Notes: generated from the sequence alone by a model not told the origin. A stretch of DNA of 35,837 nucleotides from Nitrospirota bacterium (GCA_003252075.1 QKDO01000111.1:1-35837); one strand, 5' to 3'; positions 14,876 to 23,817 are shown, counted from the stretch's first letter. Made by a program: numbers and translations.

Positions 14876-14918
14876 TATGATGCATATCATGTACAGGAAA
14901 TCAGGGACATGATTCAAT
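14876..14918 (+). promoter_or_regulatory. FNR-like site and -10 of the polyferredoxin gene
   Basis: TATGAT-GCAT-ATCATG (14876-14891) contains the Fnr-family core TGAT-N4-ATCA. Centred at 14883.5, it stands 41.5 bases from position 14925, and TTCAAT (14913-14918) fills the -12 to -7 slot with four of six consensus bases. This class II layout would place the transcript start one base inside the annotated ATG at 14924, which argues for a later start codon (ATG 14948) or a near-leaderless message. Confidence 0.55.
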
Positions 14919-14923
14919 AGGGC

Positions 14924-15874
14924 ATGAGCCTGACAGCCTATAGAAGAATGACGCAGGTGGCCTTTCTCCTCCTCATCTTTCTCATGCCTGTCCTGAATAT
15001 CTTCAGGTATGACACGGCGACAAGGGAACTGATCATATTCGGCCAGGTATGGAGCCTTGGGTTAAATAATGCTTTTTATGCTGATCACAGCCTGAGGGGC
15101 ACGGGTCACGTTGTCCTGCAGTTCTTCCTGAAGGCGATCCTTCCCTGGATCGTTGTCCTTGCGATTTTTCCGCTTCTCGGCGTCTTCACCGGCAGGTTTT
15201 TTTGCGGGTGGTTCTGCCCGGAAGGTACGCTTTTTGAGTTGGCAGACCATTTGACCCTGAAACTAATCGGCAGGAGAAGCCTTTTCGCAAAGAGGCCCAA
15301 TGACCCTGACGCGTCGCACAAAAGAAAGCTGCTCTACGTTCTTGTCGCATTACTGAGCCTTCTGGTACTGCCTCTGCTCGGGGGCATTGCACTCACCGGC
15401 TATCTGGTCGCTCCACGGACCATATGGAGCCAGATCATGAGTTGGAACTTCACCTTCGGTGTCAAGGCGGGCATCATCGGGGTTTCTCTCTACATGTTGA
15501 TCACGTCGATCCTCGTACGGCACTCGCTCTGCAAGTACATATGCGCTGCAGGATTGATGCAGATGCTTTTTGGGTGGGCCAGCCCCATCTCCCTGAGAGT
15601 AAGAATGGATCCGTCTCGTGCTGAAGAATGTACCAACTGCAGGGGATGCGAGAAGGCCTGCTTCATGAACGTGCTTCCGCGCATGAACAAGCGTGACATT
15701 TCCTGCGTGAACTGTGGGGCCTGCGTGGTTGCCTGTCACAGGGAACTGGGAAAAGGCAGGGGACTTTTCAGGTATCAGGCCGGTGAAAAGGCGTCCCTTG
15801 CGGCTTCAGAAAGGGTGAACAGTGAATCCGCCGGGCATTCCTGCTCAAAGCCGGTCCGTCCGGTGCGTACGTAA
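14924..15874 (+). CDS. NapH/NosR/CcoG-type membrane polyferredoxin
   Basis: A 316-residue membrane protein with about five helices. The motif FCGWFCPEG (Cys94, Cys98) and a second CxxxC (Cys203, Cys207) are the paired cytoplasmic-face cysteines of the NapH/NosR C-terminal family. Two four-cysteine clusters follow: Cys236/239/242/246 and Cys261/264/267/271, typical of two [4Fe-4S] clusters. Such proteins move electrons between quinol and periplasmic or cytoplasmic acceptors during denitrification, or assemble metal centres. The flavin domain of full NosR is missing. No Shine-Dalgarno sequence precedes ATG 14924, and the promoter geometry suggests the in-frame ATG at 14948, which still keeps the first helix. 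The exact partner is unknown; the neighbouring NO reductase is a plausible one. Confidence 0.88.
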   Translation: MSLTAYRRMTQVAFLLLIFLMPVLNIFRYDTATRELIIFGQVWSLGLNNAFYADHSLRGTGHVVLQFFLKAILPWIVVLAIFPLLGVFTGRFFCGWFCPEGTLFELADHLTLKLIGRRSLFAKRPNDPDASHKRKLLYVLVALLSLLVLPLLGGIALTGYLVAPRTIWSQIMSWNFTFGVKAGIIGVSLYMLITSILVRHSLCKYICAAGLMQMLFGWASPISLRVRMDPSRAEECTNCRGCEKACFMNVLPRMNKRDISCVNCGACVVACHRELGKGRGLFRYQAGEKASLAASERVNSESAGHSCSKPVRPVRT

Positions 15875-15959
15875 CGCATATTTTCACCACGAGTCGTGCC
15901 GCAATCAGGATGCCTGTCTGAGGGTTGCTATTTTGGGTTTCATCTGATACGTTTTCCCT

Positions 15960-16709
15960 ATGATCTTTCGCAGCGGCAGATGGACAGAGGACGAACTTGA
16001 CCGGCTCATTCATCAGACAGCTGCGATCCGGGGTGTAGGAGAGCGCATTGCCTTCATCTCAGGCCATTTTCTCGGCATTCCCTACCGGCATCCGACGCTG
16101 ATAGGAGATGCACACATGCCGGAGAATCTGGTTATCGATCTCGGCGGGATGGACTGTTTTACTTTTCTCGATTATGTCGAGGCGACACGCATGTCGTCTT
16201 CTCTTGCCGACTTTCCCCTTGTTCTCCAGCGGGTCCGGTATCACGGCGGTGTGGTCACGTACCGCACACGCAACCATTTCTTCACGGGCTGGAAAGTTTA
16301 TAATGCCGGCTTTGTTACGGATGTTACCGCCGAGGTCGGGCAAGGCAAGACCGTAATTGTGCAGAAAGAATTGAACCGAAGGGCTGACGGGACTCTCCTG
16401 CTCGATGGTATTGAGCCGAGGGCCAGCGCCTTCACCGTTCTACCGGTCGACGCTTTCAATGAAGAAATGGCAGCGAACATCAGAACCGGGGACTATGCCG
16501 GCATATATTCTGAAATGGAGGGGCTTGATGTTTCCCATGTCGGTATTATCATCCGAAAACAGGGCAGCCTTTTCTTCCGGCATGCCTCTTCAGCACCCGG
16601 TGCAGGGGCGGTCATTGATCAGGATTTTCTGGAGTATATGAACGGTAGACCGGGGCTGATTGTGCTGAGACCGTTAGATCTGCCGATGAAAATAGCGGAA
16701 TGCAGATAG
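15960..16709 (+). CDS. DUF1460 family (N-acetylmuramoyl-L-alanine amidase-like) protein
   Basis: A 249-residue protein with an NlpC/P60-like cysteine-peptidase fold. The family signature LGGMDCFTFLDYVEA puts the probable nucleophile at Cys66. RNHFFTGW supplies His106, and DVSHVGIII gives His193, followed by FRHASS (His208). Members are usually exported and act on peptidoglycan or related amide bonds. Here no signal peptide is seen, and an in-frame TGA only 15 bases upstream excludes a longer N terminus, so the product would stay cytoplasmic unless exported otherwise. AmpG, a muropeptide importer, is encoded convergently 215 bases away, which would fit a muropeptide-recycling role. That link is inference. 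Confidence 0.85.
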   Translation: MIFRSGRWTEDELDRLIHQTAAIRGVGERIAFISGHFLGIPYRHPTLIGDAHMPENLVIDLGGMDCFTFLDYVEATRMSSSLADFPLVLQRVRYHGGVVTYRTRNHFFTGWKVYNAGFVTDVTAEVGQGKTVIVQKELNRRADGTLLLDGIEPRASAFTVLPVDAFNEEMAANIRTGDYAGIYSEMEGLDVSHVGIIIRKQGSLFFRHASSAPGAGAVIDQDFLEYMNGRPGLIVLRPLDLPMKIAECR

Positions 16710-16924
16710 CTCTAGTATTCATGCAGCTGTTGCGTACAGGGCGAGACAGTGTATGCGCGCTCTGCTCCGGCGCTTTTCCTCTTGATCGCATAAGCTCGCA
16801 CTGACGGTCGGGCGAAAAGAAATCGAACGAATACCCTGTACTGCCCTGCGTGTGTCATCAGCAGGTGTCAAGGACAGAAATGAAGATACGCTGTAGGGCT
16901 ATCTCAGCGCTGTCACAAAGTATA

Positions 16925-18169
16925 TTATGTTTCCCTGATTCCCTCGATCCCTTTCTTCAGATGAACAATCATCCATAAACCCGGAAGCGCTGTCACCGCC
17001 GTGACCAGAAAGAAGGCGGCCCAGCCGACGGATGAGACGAGATACCCGGACGAAGGTGCTATAACAATCCGTCCCAGTGACGCAAGGGACGAAAGGAGTG
17101 CATACTGCGTGGCGCTGAAGCGGTGATTGCAGAGCGTCATAAGCAGCGATACAAAGGCCGCGGTACCCATCCCGCCGGTAAGGTTTTCAAATCCCACAGC
17201 AAAGATCATGACAGCATAATTTTTCCCTGCCCAAGCGAGGAGCATGAAGGAAAGGTTTGATGCTGCCTGGAGCATGCCGAAATACAGGAGTGATCGGTAG
17301 AGGCCGAGCCTGACCATGAGCGTTCCACCGAACATTGCACCGATGATCAGTGCGGCCAGGCCGAAGCCTTTGTTGACCGTTCCCACATCGGTTGCAGAAA
17401 ACCCGAGACCGCGTATGAGAAACGGTGTGGTCATGGTGCCGGCATAGGCGTCACCGAGCTTGTAAAGAATGATCAGGAGCAGGACCATAACTGCAGAAGG
17501 ACGCGAAAAATAATCTTTGAGCGGCCCCACCACCGCCTCTGACAGGTTCTTGGGGGGCACGATTTCCTTTTCCGGTTCAGGGCCTGAAAGGGAAGAGAGG
17601 ATGCCGATCATCATGCATGCTGCCATGAGCAGATAGGTATTCTGCCAGCCGATACGGTCAGAGAGGATAAGGGCAAGGGCACCTGACACCAGCATGGCAA
17701 TGCGGTACCCGAAGACAAAGAGTGCAGCCCCAGCACCTCGTTCCTTTTCATGGAGCAGATCGGTTCTGTATGCATCAACCACAATGTCCTGGGATGCTGA
17801 CGTAAAGGCAACGATCAGAGACAGTGCTGCAAGTGCCCAGAGCGCGTGACGGGGAGATGCGAATCCCATGGCCCCGATGGCGAGCATAAGGATGAGTTGT
17901 GTCCCGAACATCCACCCCCTTCGCCTCCCGAGCCAGGGAGGAACGAACCTGTCCATGAAAGGGGACCAGAGGAACTTGGCGGTGTAGGGAAGCCCGACCA
18001 GAGAAAATATACCGATCGTCCGGATATCAATGCCTGCCACGGACATCCATGCCTGGAGCGTACCGCTGGTAAGCGCAAGCGGCAGTCCTGAAGAAAAGCC
18101 CAGCATAGCGATCACCGCCATGCGCCTGCTTCTGAAGACCTGGAGATAATCGGATTTTCCAAAGGCCAT
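16925..18169 (-). CDS. ampG: AmpG-family muropeptide permease (MFS/PAT transporter)
   Basis: A 414-residue, twelve-helix major facilitator protein. N-terminal hallmarks of the PAT/AmpG family are GFSSGLPLALTSGTLQAW, the FLWSPFMDRF segment after helix 2, a GRRRGWM loop, and SASQDIVVDAYRTDLL in helix 4. It imports anhydro-muropeptides from the periplasm for cell-wall recycling. No AmpD, AmpE or beta-lactamase gene is close by. The nearest cell-wall-related gene is the DUF1460 protein, which is convergent with it. Length and motifs agree with the family. Confidence 0.92.
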   Translation of the reverse strand: MAFGKSDYLQVFRSRRMAVIAMLGFSSGLPLALTSGTLQAWMSVAGIDIRTIGIFSLVGLPYTAKFLWSPFMDRFVPPWLGRRRGWMFGTQLILMLAIGAMGFASPRHALWALAALSLIVAFTSASQDIVVDAYRTDLLHEKERGAGAALFVFGYRIAMLVSGALALILSDRIGWQNTYLLMAACMMIGILSSLSGPEPEKEIVPPKNLSEAVVGPLKDYFSRPSAVMVLLLIILYKLGDAYAGTMTTPFLIRGLGFSATDVGTVNKGFGLAALIIGAMFGGTLMVRLGLYRSLLYFGMLQAASNLSFMLLAWAGKNYAVMIFAVGFENLTGGMGTAAFVSLLMTLCNHRFSATQYALLSSLASLGRIVIAPSSGYLVSSVGWAAFFLVTAVTALPGLWMIVHLKKGIEGIRET

Positions 18170-18338
18170 AGCGTCTATATTAACAGGGATGCAGGCTTCT
18201 TGGATAATTCCTGCGAAGGCTTTTCTTCACACGCCCTCTGATGGGGAAGACAGAACATATGCGTACCTGCTACCTCATATGACACAGCTCATGCCGCAAC
18301 AGCCTGATTTATGAGAAAATACCGCTAAGGAAGAATAT

Positions 18339-19037
18339 ATGAAACGCTATATCCTGAAGGAATACGGGTCATGGGGTGTCATGCTTATGGCATTTGCTGC
18401 AGGACCGGCGGTCTCCGGCAGATTCAGTATGAAAGCGCTTGCCGCGCTCCTTGCGCTTGCATTGTTTATTAATGCCAAGCAGTCGTTCACGGTCTGGATG
18501 CGCAGCGCAGCTGCTGAGCGGTCGATACCGCTCGCGGTCTTTCTCGTTCAGTGCGTTCTGGCAACGACGTTGATGACTGTCGTTGCAGGACAGAGCATCA
18601 CGCAGCTCATTCCCTATGCAGGCGTCCCTTTTGCTTATCTTCTCTGCCTGAGACTGCTTGGAGAGCATGCTCTTCCCACCGAAGTGCTCGGCTTTATCCT
18701 ATTGTCGCTTTCCTCGCTGATCGGGAGATTTGCTGTTTCCGGGGTCATAGACCCGCGGCTGTTCCTGGCAGTAGCGGTCTTTTTTACCGCCGGGGTATTC
18801 AAGGTAAGGATACAGTTCAGGAAAGAGGTCCGCTACCGCGTTATGATGATCGCGTACCTTGCCGGATCCATCGTAATGTATCTGACTTTCGGGTTGCCGC
18901 TCCTGCTGCTTGTCCCGCTTACTGACAATGTTCTTTCTGCCCTGATCCGGTACCGGCCAGCTCTGCGCACCACAGGATGGCTTGAGGTGAGCAAGGGCCT
19001 TGCCTTTCTGGTTCTGCTGGCATTCCATTATGCCTGA
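18339..19037 (+). CDS. YwiC-like membrane protein
   Basis: A 232-residue integral membrane protein with about seven helices. The start KRYILKEYGSWGVMLMAFAAG corresponds to the K-E-H/Y-G-x-W segment that begins YwiC-like proteins, a family of unknown function named after a gene in the narK/fnr region of Bacillus subtilis. A second basic motif, RIQFRKEVRYR, lies in the second half, as in relatives. No enzymatic residues are known. Its 3' end overlaps the tsaC 3' end by ten bases (convergent). Confidence 0.8.
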   Translation: MKRYILKEYGSWGVMLMAFAAGPAVSGRFSMKALAALLALALFINAKQSFTVWMRSAAAERSIPLAVFLVQCVLATTLMTVVAGQSITQLIPYAGVPFAYLLCLRLLGEHALPTEVLGFILLSLSSLIGRFAVSGVIDPRLFLAVAVFFTAGVFKVRIQFRKEVRYRVMMIAYLAGSIVMYLTFGLPLLLLVPLTDNVLSALIRYRPALRTTGWLEVSKGLAFLVLLAFHYA

Positions 19038-19657
19038 AGCGCACGCAGGACCTCTTCTACCGTTACGACACCGCGCCTGAGTACGAAGGGTCTATCCACG
19101 GTTGCATCGACGATCGTTGAAGGAACCATGCCCGGGGTCCTGCCGCAGTCGATGACGGCATCAATGTGGTCATTGAAATACCGGGAAACGGCCTCCGGAC
19201 TTGCAGCAGGAGGGTGCGTTGAAATATTCGCGCTCGTTGCCGTTAGCGGGAAATCAACTGCTGCCGCGAGTGTCTGGGCAAAGGACGTGCCGGGGATCCT
19301 TATGGCAACCGTACCGGTTCCTGCTGTGATGTAGCGTGAAAGGTTTGCTTTCGCCGGCAGGATAAGCGTCAGGGGGCCGGGCCAGAACCTGTCCATAAGA
19401 CGCTCTGCCGCGGGCGGTACGGCTTCGGCTACCAGGCTGAGAAGCTTCCGCTGACCGATGATGAGCGGCATGGCCTTGTCCCGCGGCCTGTTCTTGATCG
19501 CGTAGATTTTTTCGAGCGACAAGAGGTTGTCGTACTTTGCCCCCAGACCGTAAAAGGTCTCCGTCGGAAAGGCAATGATATCACCCCGTAGCAGCGCCGC
19601 CGCACACCACGCAACGGCCGCTTCCATACCGCATTCCCGGGGTCTGATGATCTCCAT
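19028..19657 (-). CDS. tsaC: L-threonylcarbamoyladenylate synthase (Sua5/YciO/YrdC family)
   Basis: A 209-residue protein from the ATG at 19657. The frame extends to 19759, but the added residues do not look like the family and the first conserved element, PTETFYGLGAKYDN, sits at the expected distance from 19657. Other matches are KNRPRDKAMPLII, FWPGPLTLIL, VAIRIPG, LTATSANIS (nucleotide-binding) and the C-terminal PSTIVDATVDRPFVLRRG. It makes threonylcarbamoyl-AMP from threonine, bicarbonate and ATP for the t6A modification of tRNAs decoding ANN codons. The C terminus overlaps that of the YwiC-like gene by ten bases. Confidence 0.93.
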   Translation of the reverse strand: MEIIRPRECGMEAAVAWCAAALLRGDIIAFPTETFYGLGAKYDNLLSLEKIYAIKNRPRDKAMPLIIGQRKLLSLVAEAVPPAAERLMDRFWPGPLTLILPAKANLSRYITAGTGTVAIRIPGTSFAQTLAAAVDFPLTATSANISTHPPAASPEAVSRYFNDHIDAVIDCGRTPGMVPSTIVDATVDRPFVLRRGVVTVEEVLRALQA

Positions 19658-19708
19658 GAAGAGATGGTAGCATAGCCGTGATTTCTTTAGAAAGGGAAGT
19701 GTTTTTCC

Positions 19709-19738
19709 TTGACAAACCGTTTGAGTATTAGGCATATT
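19709..19738 (+). promoter_or_regulatory. Promoter for the RRM protein gene
   Basis: A perfect TTGACA (19709-19714) is followed after 18 bases by CATATT (19733-19738). The implied leader is about 55 bases and ends in GAGGAGG six bases before the ATG at 19801. RRM proteins of this class are often cold-shock induced through long leaders. No specific structure stands out. Confidence 0.55.
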
Positions 19739-19800
19739 TGAGCTATCCTGAAACCGCACTGTGACGTGCCGCAGGACGATTTATATTCCGAGGAGGATGC

Positions 19801-20106
19801 ATGGGTACGAGACTGTATGTAGGGAATATCTCATTCAAGGCCAGCGAGGATGATCTGAGGGAGTTCTTCTCTCAGGCAGGAGAAGTGGCATCAGTGAAAC
19901 TTATTAAGGACAACGCTACCGGAAGGCTGCGTGGATTCGGCTTTGTTGAGATGACCGCAGATGAAGACGCCCAGAAGGCCGTAACCATGTTCAACGGCAA
20001 GCAGTTCATGGAGCGGTCGATCGTCGTCAATGAAGCAAAACCGATGGAAAAGCGGGAAGGTGGCTTCAGAAAGGGCGGCAGGGGAGACAGGGGAGACAGA
20101 TACTAA
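19801..20106 (+). CDS. RNA-recognition-motif protein
   Basis: A 101-residue single RRM protein. RNP2 is LYVGNI (5-10) and RNP1 is RGFGFVEM (44-51), with aromatic Tyr6, Phe46 and Phe48 placed to stack on RNA bases. The last 16 residues form a short Gly/Arg/Asp tail (GGFRKGGRGDRGDRY). Such small RRM proteins are common in cyanobacteria and some anaerobes as RNA chaperones; their targets are not defined. It has its own strong promoter and ribosome site and no operon partner. Confidence 0.95.
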   Translation: MGTRLYVGNISFKASEDDLREFFSQAGEVASVKLIKDNATGRLRGFGFVEMTADEDAQKAVTMFNGKQFMERSIVVNEAKPMEKREGGFRKGGRGDRGDRY

Positions 20107-20154
20107 TTCACTGCATCATTCCAGTGCGCTCTGGTGACAATCCGGCGGCTTTTG

Positions 20155-21000
20155 TCAGGATCTTCTAAAGAGCATTGAACAGGGCGTAAGCCCTAGTTCC
20201 CGAGAAACAACATCGCATTTTGACTGGAAAAGAAAGTACGTTCTTTTCTCTGTTCCGGAAAGCGTTTCGAAATTTCCCTGTCCCTTGCTTATGATCAGGG
20301 CTGCTGTTTCAAAGCGCTCCCTGAAATCGGGAGAAGTCCACGGGAGGATGGTTCCGATCGCATCGGAGCCATTGTCAATGACCTCGCATAAGCCAGAAAG
20401 ACCGACCTGGGAGGCGTCTTCCAGCGTTACATCATTCAATACTGCAGAACCTTTTACCACCGCGGTAACACGTTTCCCCGCCGCTTTCAGTTCTTCGATC
20501 AGGAGCCTGTCGAAAACAATCTCTCCCGCATTATCAAGCAGATAGAGGACCTCTTCGGTCGCCATGAGATCTTCCCTGAAGGAAGCAAACGCATCGACCG
20601 CGATCTCGGTCCTGAGCGACTGGGCGATGGACTTTTCTATATCAATGCTCGTGAAGATACCGAAATCAATAATATTGCCGGCAATGGCTAGCCGGGAGGC
20701 TGTCCAGAGCGGGTCCGGGCTTGCCTTGACGCGGTCCCTGAGCGAAGGGTAAAGGGAAAGGGCAATGGCATTGAACTCTTTCTTTATTTTTTCGAAGGGA
20801 TCCCGGTCAATGCCGTCCCGGATCGTCCGGTGGATGAATGTCGTGGTATATGCGGGAGGCTTGCTCATGTCCGCATCCTGCATGATCGCCAGTACGTCCC
20901 TGAACACCTTCTCATGGGTCTTTTCATCGCCTCCCAACTGTCTCAGGGCGATGACTGTCTGTTTCAGGAAGCAGGGCAGGCAGTCGATGCTGGTCTTCAT
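20155..21000 (-). CDS. DUF89 / ARMT1-like metal-dependent damage-control phosphatase family protein
   Basis: A 281-residue protein. The N-terminal CLPC (Cys7, Cys10) and a following helical region are typical of the bacterial and archaeal DUF89 subfamily. The core has the metal-site motifs LLDNAGEIVFDRLLIEEL, VVKGSAVLNDVTLEDA and VIDNGSDAIGTIL, followed by IISKGQGNFETL. Characterised DUF89 enzymes hydrolyse harmful phosphometabolites such as sugar phosphates or pantetheine phosphates; which one is used here cannot be told. The start overlaps the purE stop by four bases, so it is translated downstream of purE. Confidence 0.9.
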   Translation of the reverse strand: MKTSIDCLPCFLKQTVIALRQLGGDEKTHEKVFRDVLAIMQDADMSKPPAYTTTFIHRTIRDGIDRDPFEKIKKEFNAIALSLYPSLRDRVKASPDPLWTASRLAIAGNIIDFGIFTSIDIEKSIAQSLRTEIAVDAFASFREDLMATEEVLYLLDNAGEIVFDRLLIEELKAAGKRVTAVVKGSAVLNDVTLEDASQVGLSGLCEVIDNGSDAIGTILPWTSPDFRERFETAALIISKGQGNFETLSGTEKRTYFLFQSKCDVVSRELGLTPCSMLFRRS

Positions 21001-21497
21001 CTTGCTTTCTTTTCGAGTTTGAGGGCCTTTTCTTCTACCTCCTGTGCCATCCTTTTCCTGTGCTGGACGAGTGCCTTGCGCAGCGCAGCATCATTCCGTG
21101 CCAGGATCTGACAGGCGAGGATCCCCGCGTTTCTTCCCCCTGCCTTGCCAACTGCCACCGCAGCCACCGGGATGCCGGGAGGCATCTGCACAATGCTGAG
21201 CAGTGCGTCCATGCCATGCAGGGGGGATGCATCAAGCGGCACGCCAATTACCGGCAGTATCGTATGAGAGGCGATAACCCCGGGAAGATGCGCTGCCATG
21301 CCTGCGCCTGCGACGATCACTTCAGCGCCGTTTTTTTCGGCTTCGCGGATGATCCTGAGCGTCCGTTCGGGGGTTCTGTGTGCAGAGGCTACGGTCATCC
21401 GGAAGGGAATATTGAATGCCGTGAGGACTTTCCCCGTCTCTTCCATGACCGGCAGGTCAGAGTCGCTCCCCATAATGATGAGCACTTTCAGTTTCAT
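20997..21497 (-). CDS. purE: 5-(carboxyamino)imidazole ribonucleotide mutase
   Basis: A 166-residue class I PurE. It moves the carboxylate of N5-CAIR to C4 in purine synthesis. Signatures are the N-terminal [10 protein letters not shown] phosphate loop, SAHRTPERT with the catalytic His, [11 protein letters not shown], and the [22 protein letters not shown] segment. It is tailed by a Lys/Glu-rich helix. GGAGGA is close to the ATG. It is coupled to the DUF89 gene and lies about 120 bases downstream of purD on the same strand, forming a purine cluster. purK is not seen in the window. Confidence 0.96.
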   Translation of the reverse strand: MKLKVLIIMGSDSDLPVMEETGKVLTAFNIPFRMTVASAHRTPERTLRIIREAEKNGAEVIVAGAGMAAHLPGVIASHTILPVIGVPLDASPLHGMDALLSIVQMPPGIPVAAVAVGKAGGRNAGILACQILARNDAALRKALVQHRKRMAQEVEEKALKLEKKAR

Positions 21498-21614
21498 GAT
21501 TCCTCCTTAAAACAGTGAACGATGACGAGCGGCCGGCGGTCAGCGACCGGTGAGTACCAAACAGTTATAGCTCTGTTTTTCCCTGTCTGCTCATAACGCA
21601 TCCCTATTCACAGA

Positions 21615-22889
21615 TCACGGCCTTTTCAATGCCCTGTCAGCGATGTCCTTCCGGTAATGCATACCGTCAAAATGTATCTTCTGAACAGCCTCATATGCGC
21701 GGGCCTTTGCAGCGCCGATATCTTTTCCTGTTGCCGTTACCCCGAGCACCCTCCCGCCCGAGGTTACGACTGTATCATCCCTGAAGGAGGTCCCAGCGTG
21801 GAACACCTGGACGCCTTCGAGTTCCTGTGCCTTGTCAAGCCCGGTGATCACGTCGCCTTTCCGGTACTGGCCCGGATATCCTTTCGACGAGATCACGACG
21901 CAGACAGCAGGGTCAGGCAGCCACTCTATCCTTATGTCTGCAAGCCGCCCCTCAGCGATCGCCATGGCTATTTCCATGAAATCCGTCTTGAGACGGGAAA
22001 GCACGGGCTGTGTCTCAGGATCGCCAAGCCGGCAGTTGTATTCAAGCACGGAAGGTATCCCGTTGCGGATCATAAGCCCGGCATAGAGGACACCCTTGTA
22101 GGTGATCCCTTCCGAGCGCAGCGCCCTGACCGTCGGCTCCAGGATCTTTTCCATGACCGTCTTTTCCAGTTCAGGAGTGAGGATCGGAGCAGGGCTGTAT
22201 GCGCCCATGCCGCCGGTGTTCAGCCCCTTGTCATTATCGAAGATCCTCTTGTGGTCCTGCGAACTCACCATCGGGACTATTGTTTTGCCATCAGTGAATG
22301 CCATGAATGATGCTTCCTCACCCTGCAGGCATTCCTCGACGATCACTTTATCGCCTGCCGCGCCGAAGGCCCTGTCCTTCATAATGATCCTGAGCGCGTC
22401 GAAAGCCTCCTCGATCGTCGACGCTACGAAAACACCCTTGCCAGCCGCAAGACCGTCTGCCTTGATAACGATGGGTGCTCCCTTAAACTTAATATACTCC
22501 TCAGCATGCAGATATGAGGTGAAGACCTGGTATTCAGCAGTAGGAATACCGTGGGACCTAAGGAGATCCTTGCAGAAGACCTTGCTGGATTCCAGCTGCG
22601 CACCCGCTTTTGTCGGGCCGAGGACGCGCCTGCCCTCTTTCTCAAAGAGGTCGACAATACCCCGGGAAAGCGGGTCTTCCGGTCCTATGATGGTAAGATC
22701 GACCCATTCGTACTTTACGACATCGAGGAGGGACTGGAAATCGTGCTGATCGACCTTGATGCATTCGGCGATCTGCGCGATGCCTGCATTGCCCGGACAG
22801 CAATAGATCTTGTCAACAGACCTGCTCTGGGAAAGTTTCCAGCAGATCGCATGTTCCCGTCCCCCGCCCCCTATTACCAGTACTTTCAT
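21615..22889 (-). CDS. purD: Phosphoribosylamine-glycine ligase
   Basis: A 424-residue ATP-grasp enzyme. It joins glycine to phosphoribosylamine in purine synthesis. It begins with VLVIGGGGREHAICWKL, continues through GPEDPLSRGIVDLF, the IVIKADGLAAGKGV nucleotide loop, EASFMAFTDGKTIVPM, GGMGAYSPAP and EYNCRLGDPETQPVL, and ends with the glycinamide-synthetase C domain (AGTSFRDDTVVTSGGRVLGVT). Length is normal. GAGAGG lies about nine bases upstream of the ATG. It precedes purE on the same strand. Confidence 0.97.
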   Translation of the reverse strand: MKVLVIGGGGREHAICWKLSQSRSVDKIYCCPGNAGIAQIAECIKVDQHDFQSLLDVVKYEWVDLTIIGPEDPLSRGIVDLFEKEGRRVLGPTKAGAQLESSKVFCKDLLRSHGIPTAEYQVFTSYLHAEEYIKFKGAPIVIKADGLAAGKGVFVASTIEEAFDALRIIMKDRAFGAAGDKVIVEECLQGEEASFMAFTDGKTIVPMVSSQDHKRIFDNDKGLNTGGMGAYSPAPILTPELEKTVMEKILEPTVRALRSEGITYKGVLYAGLMIRNGIPSVLEYNCRLGDPETQPVLSRLKTDFMEIAMAIAEGRLADIRIEWLPDPAVCVVISSKGYPGQYRKGDVITGLDKAQELEGVQVFHAGTSFRDDTVVTSGGRVLGVTATGKDIGAAKARAYEAVQKIHFDGMHYRKDIADRALKRP

Positions 22890-23005
22890 AGTATTAACCT
22901 CTCGTTTTCAGATCAAGATATTCCCGTTGCACTGCACCCGTGATTTCGGTCCCTGCCGGAAGGTCCTGTCCCCGCCTCCGGGCACACAGAGGGTATTATT
23001 ATACG

Positions 23006-23698
23006 TTATCCTGCCTTCAAATAGCCTTTTTCCAGCATGCTGGTATATCCGCTGTCTGCAACAATGATATGGTCCAGGACCCTGATCCCGACGGTATCGC
23101 CAGCAACTGCGAGCTTCTCCGTTATGAGGATATCTTCGCGGCTGGGCGCATGGTCTCCGCTCGGATGGTTATGCACAAAGATGACCGAGGCTGCTGACTC
23201 CCGTATCGCGTCCCGGAAGGCTTCGCGGGGATGCACAAGAGATGCTGAAAGCGTGCCTTCGGATATCCGCGTTTCCCGGATCAGCCGGTTCTTGACATCG
23301 AGCATGAGACAGTAGAACACCTCCTTCATGAGCCCCTGAACCTTCGGAAGCACAAAGGCGTGGACATCCCTGCCTGCGGTAAAGGATGGCCCCCGTGAAG
23401 CTGTTTCGCGAAACATGCGCCTCCCGAGTTCTGCTGCGGCCCTGAGCTGGGCAGCCTTAGCCTTGCCTATGCCCCTAATCGCGGAGATCTCCGCGAGAGA
23501 GGCCTGCTCCAGGTTCCTGAGCGCACCGAACCTGTCCAGGAGCTCCGTGGCAAGATCAAGCGCACTTCTTCCCCATGCTCCGGTGCGTAGGATAACCGCA
23601 ATAAGCTGAGCGTCGGTCATTGCGGCTGCACCCTCTCTGAGGAGCCGTTCGCGCGGCCGTTCACTTTCCGGCCATTCCTTGATGCTTTTATACCCCAT
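23006..23698 (-). CDS. radC: RadC-family JAB1/MPN domain protein
   Basis: A 230-residue protein from the ATG at 23698; a frame from 23749 adds 17 residues unlike the family. The N-terminal half holds a helix-hairpin-helix with IRGIGKAKAAQL. The C-terminal half is the JAMM domain with VIFVHNHPSGDHAPSREDI, giving the zinc ligands of the HxH...D motif, and LDHIIVAD near the end. The family was once thought to repair DNA, but its true role is unsettled. It lies alone, divergent from the HEAT-repeat gene with about 120 bases between. Confidence 0.93.
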   Translation of the reverse strand: MGYKSIKEWPESERPRERLLREGAAAMTDAQLIAVILRTGAWGRSALDLATELLDRFGALRNLEQASLAEISAIRGIGKAKAAQLRAAAELGRRMFRETASRGPSFTAGRDVHAFVLPKVQGLMKEVFYCLMLDVKNRLIRETRISEGTLSASLVHPREAFRDAIRESAASVIFVHNHPSGDHAPSREDILITEKLAVAGDTVGIRVLDHIIVADSGYTSMLEKGYLKAG

Positions 23699-23817
23699 GA
23701 GTTGAGAGATTGTATCATCCTCGGGAAGGGCAGGTAAAGATGCTCTCATGCTATAATTTAAGGCAACCGGCAGGCTATGCCGGACGGTTCGACGGAGGAG
23801 ATAGGTAGCATAGGATT

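Noticed and set aside
21657-22749. Long + strand frames opposite purD
   Set aside because: purD is unambiguous on the minus strand along its full length, and these frames have no family features.
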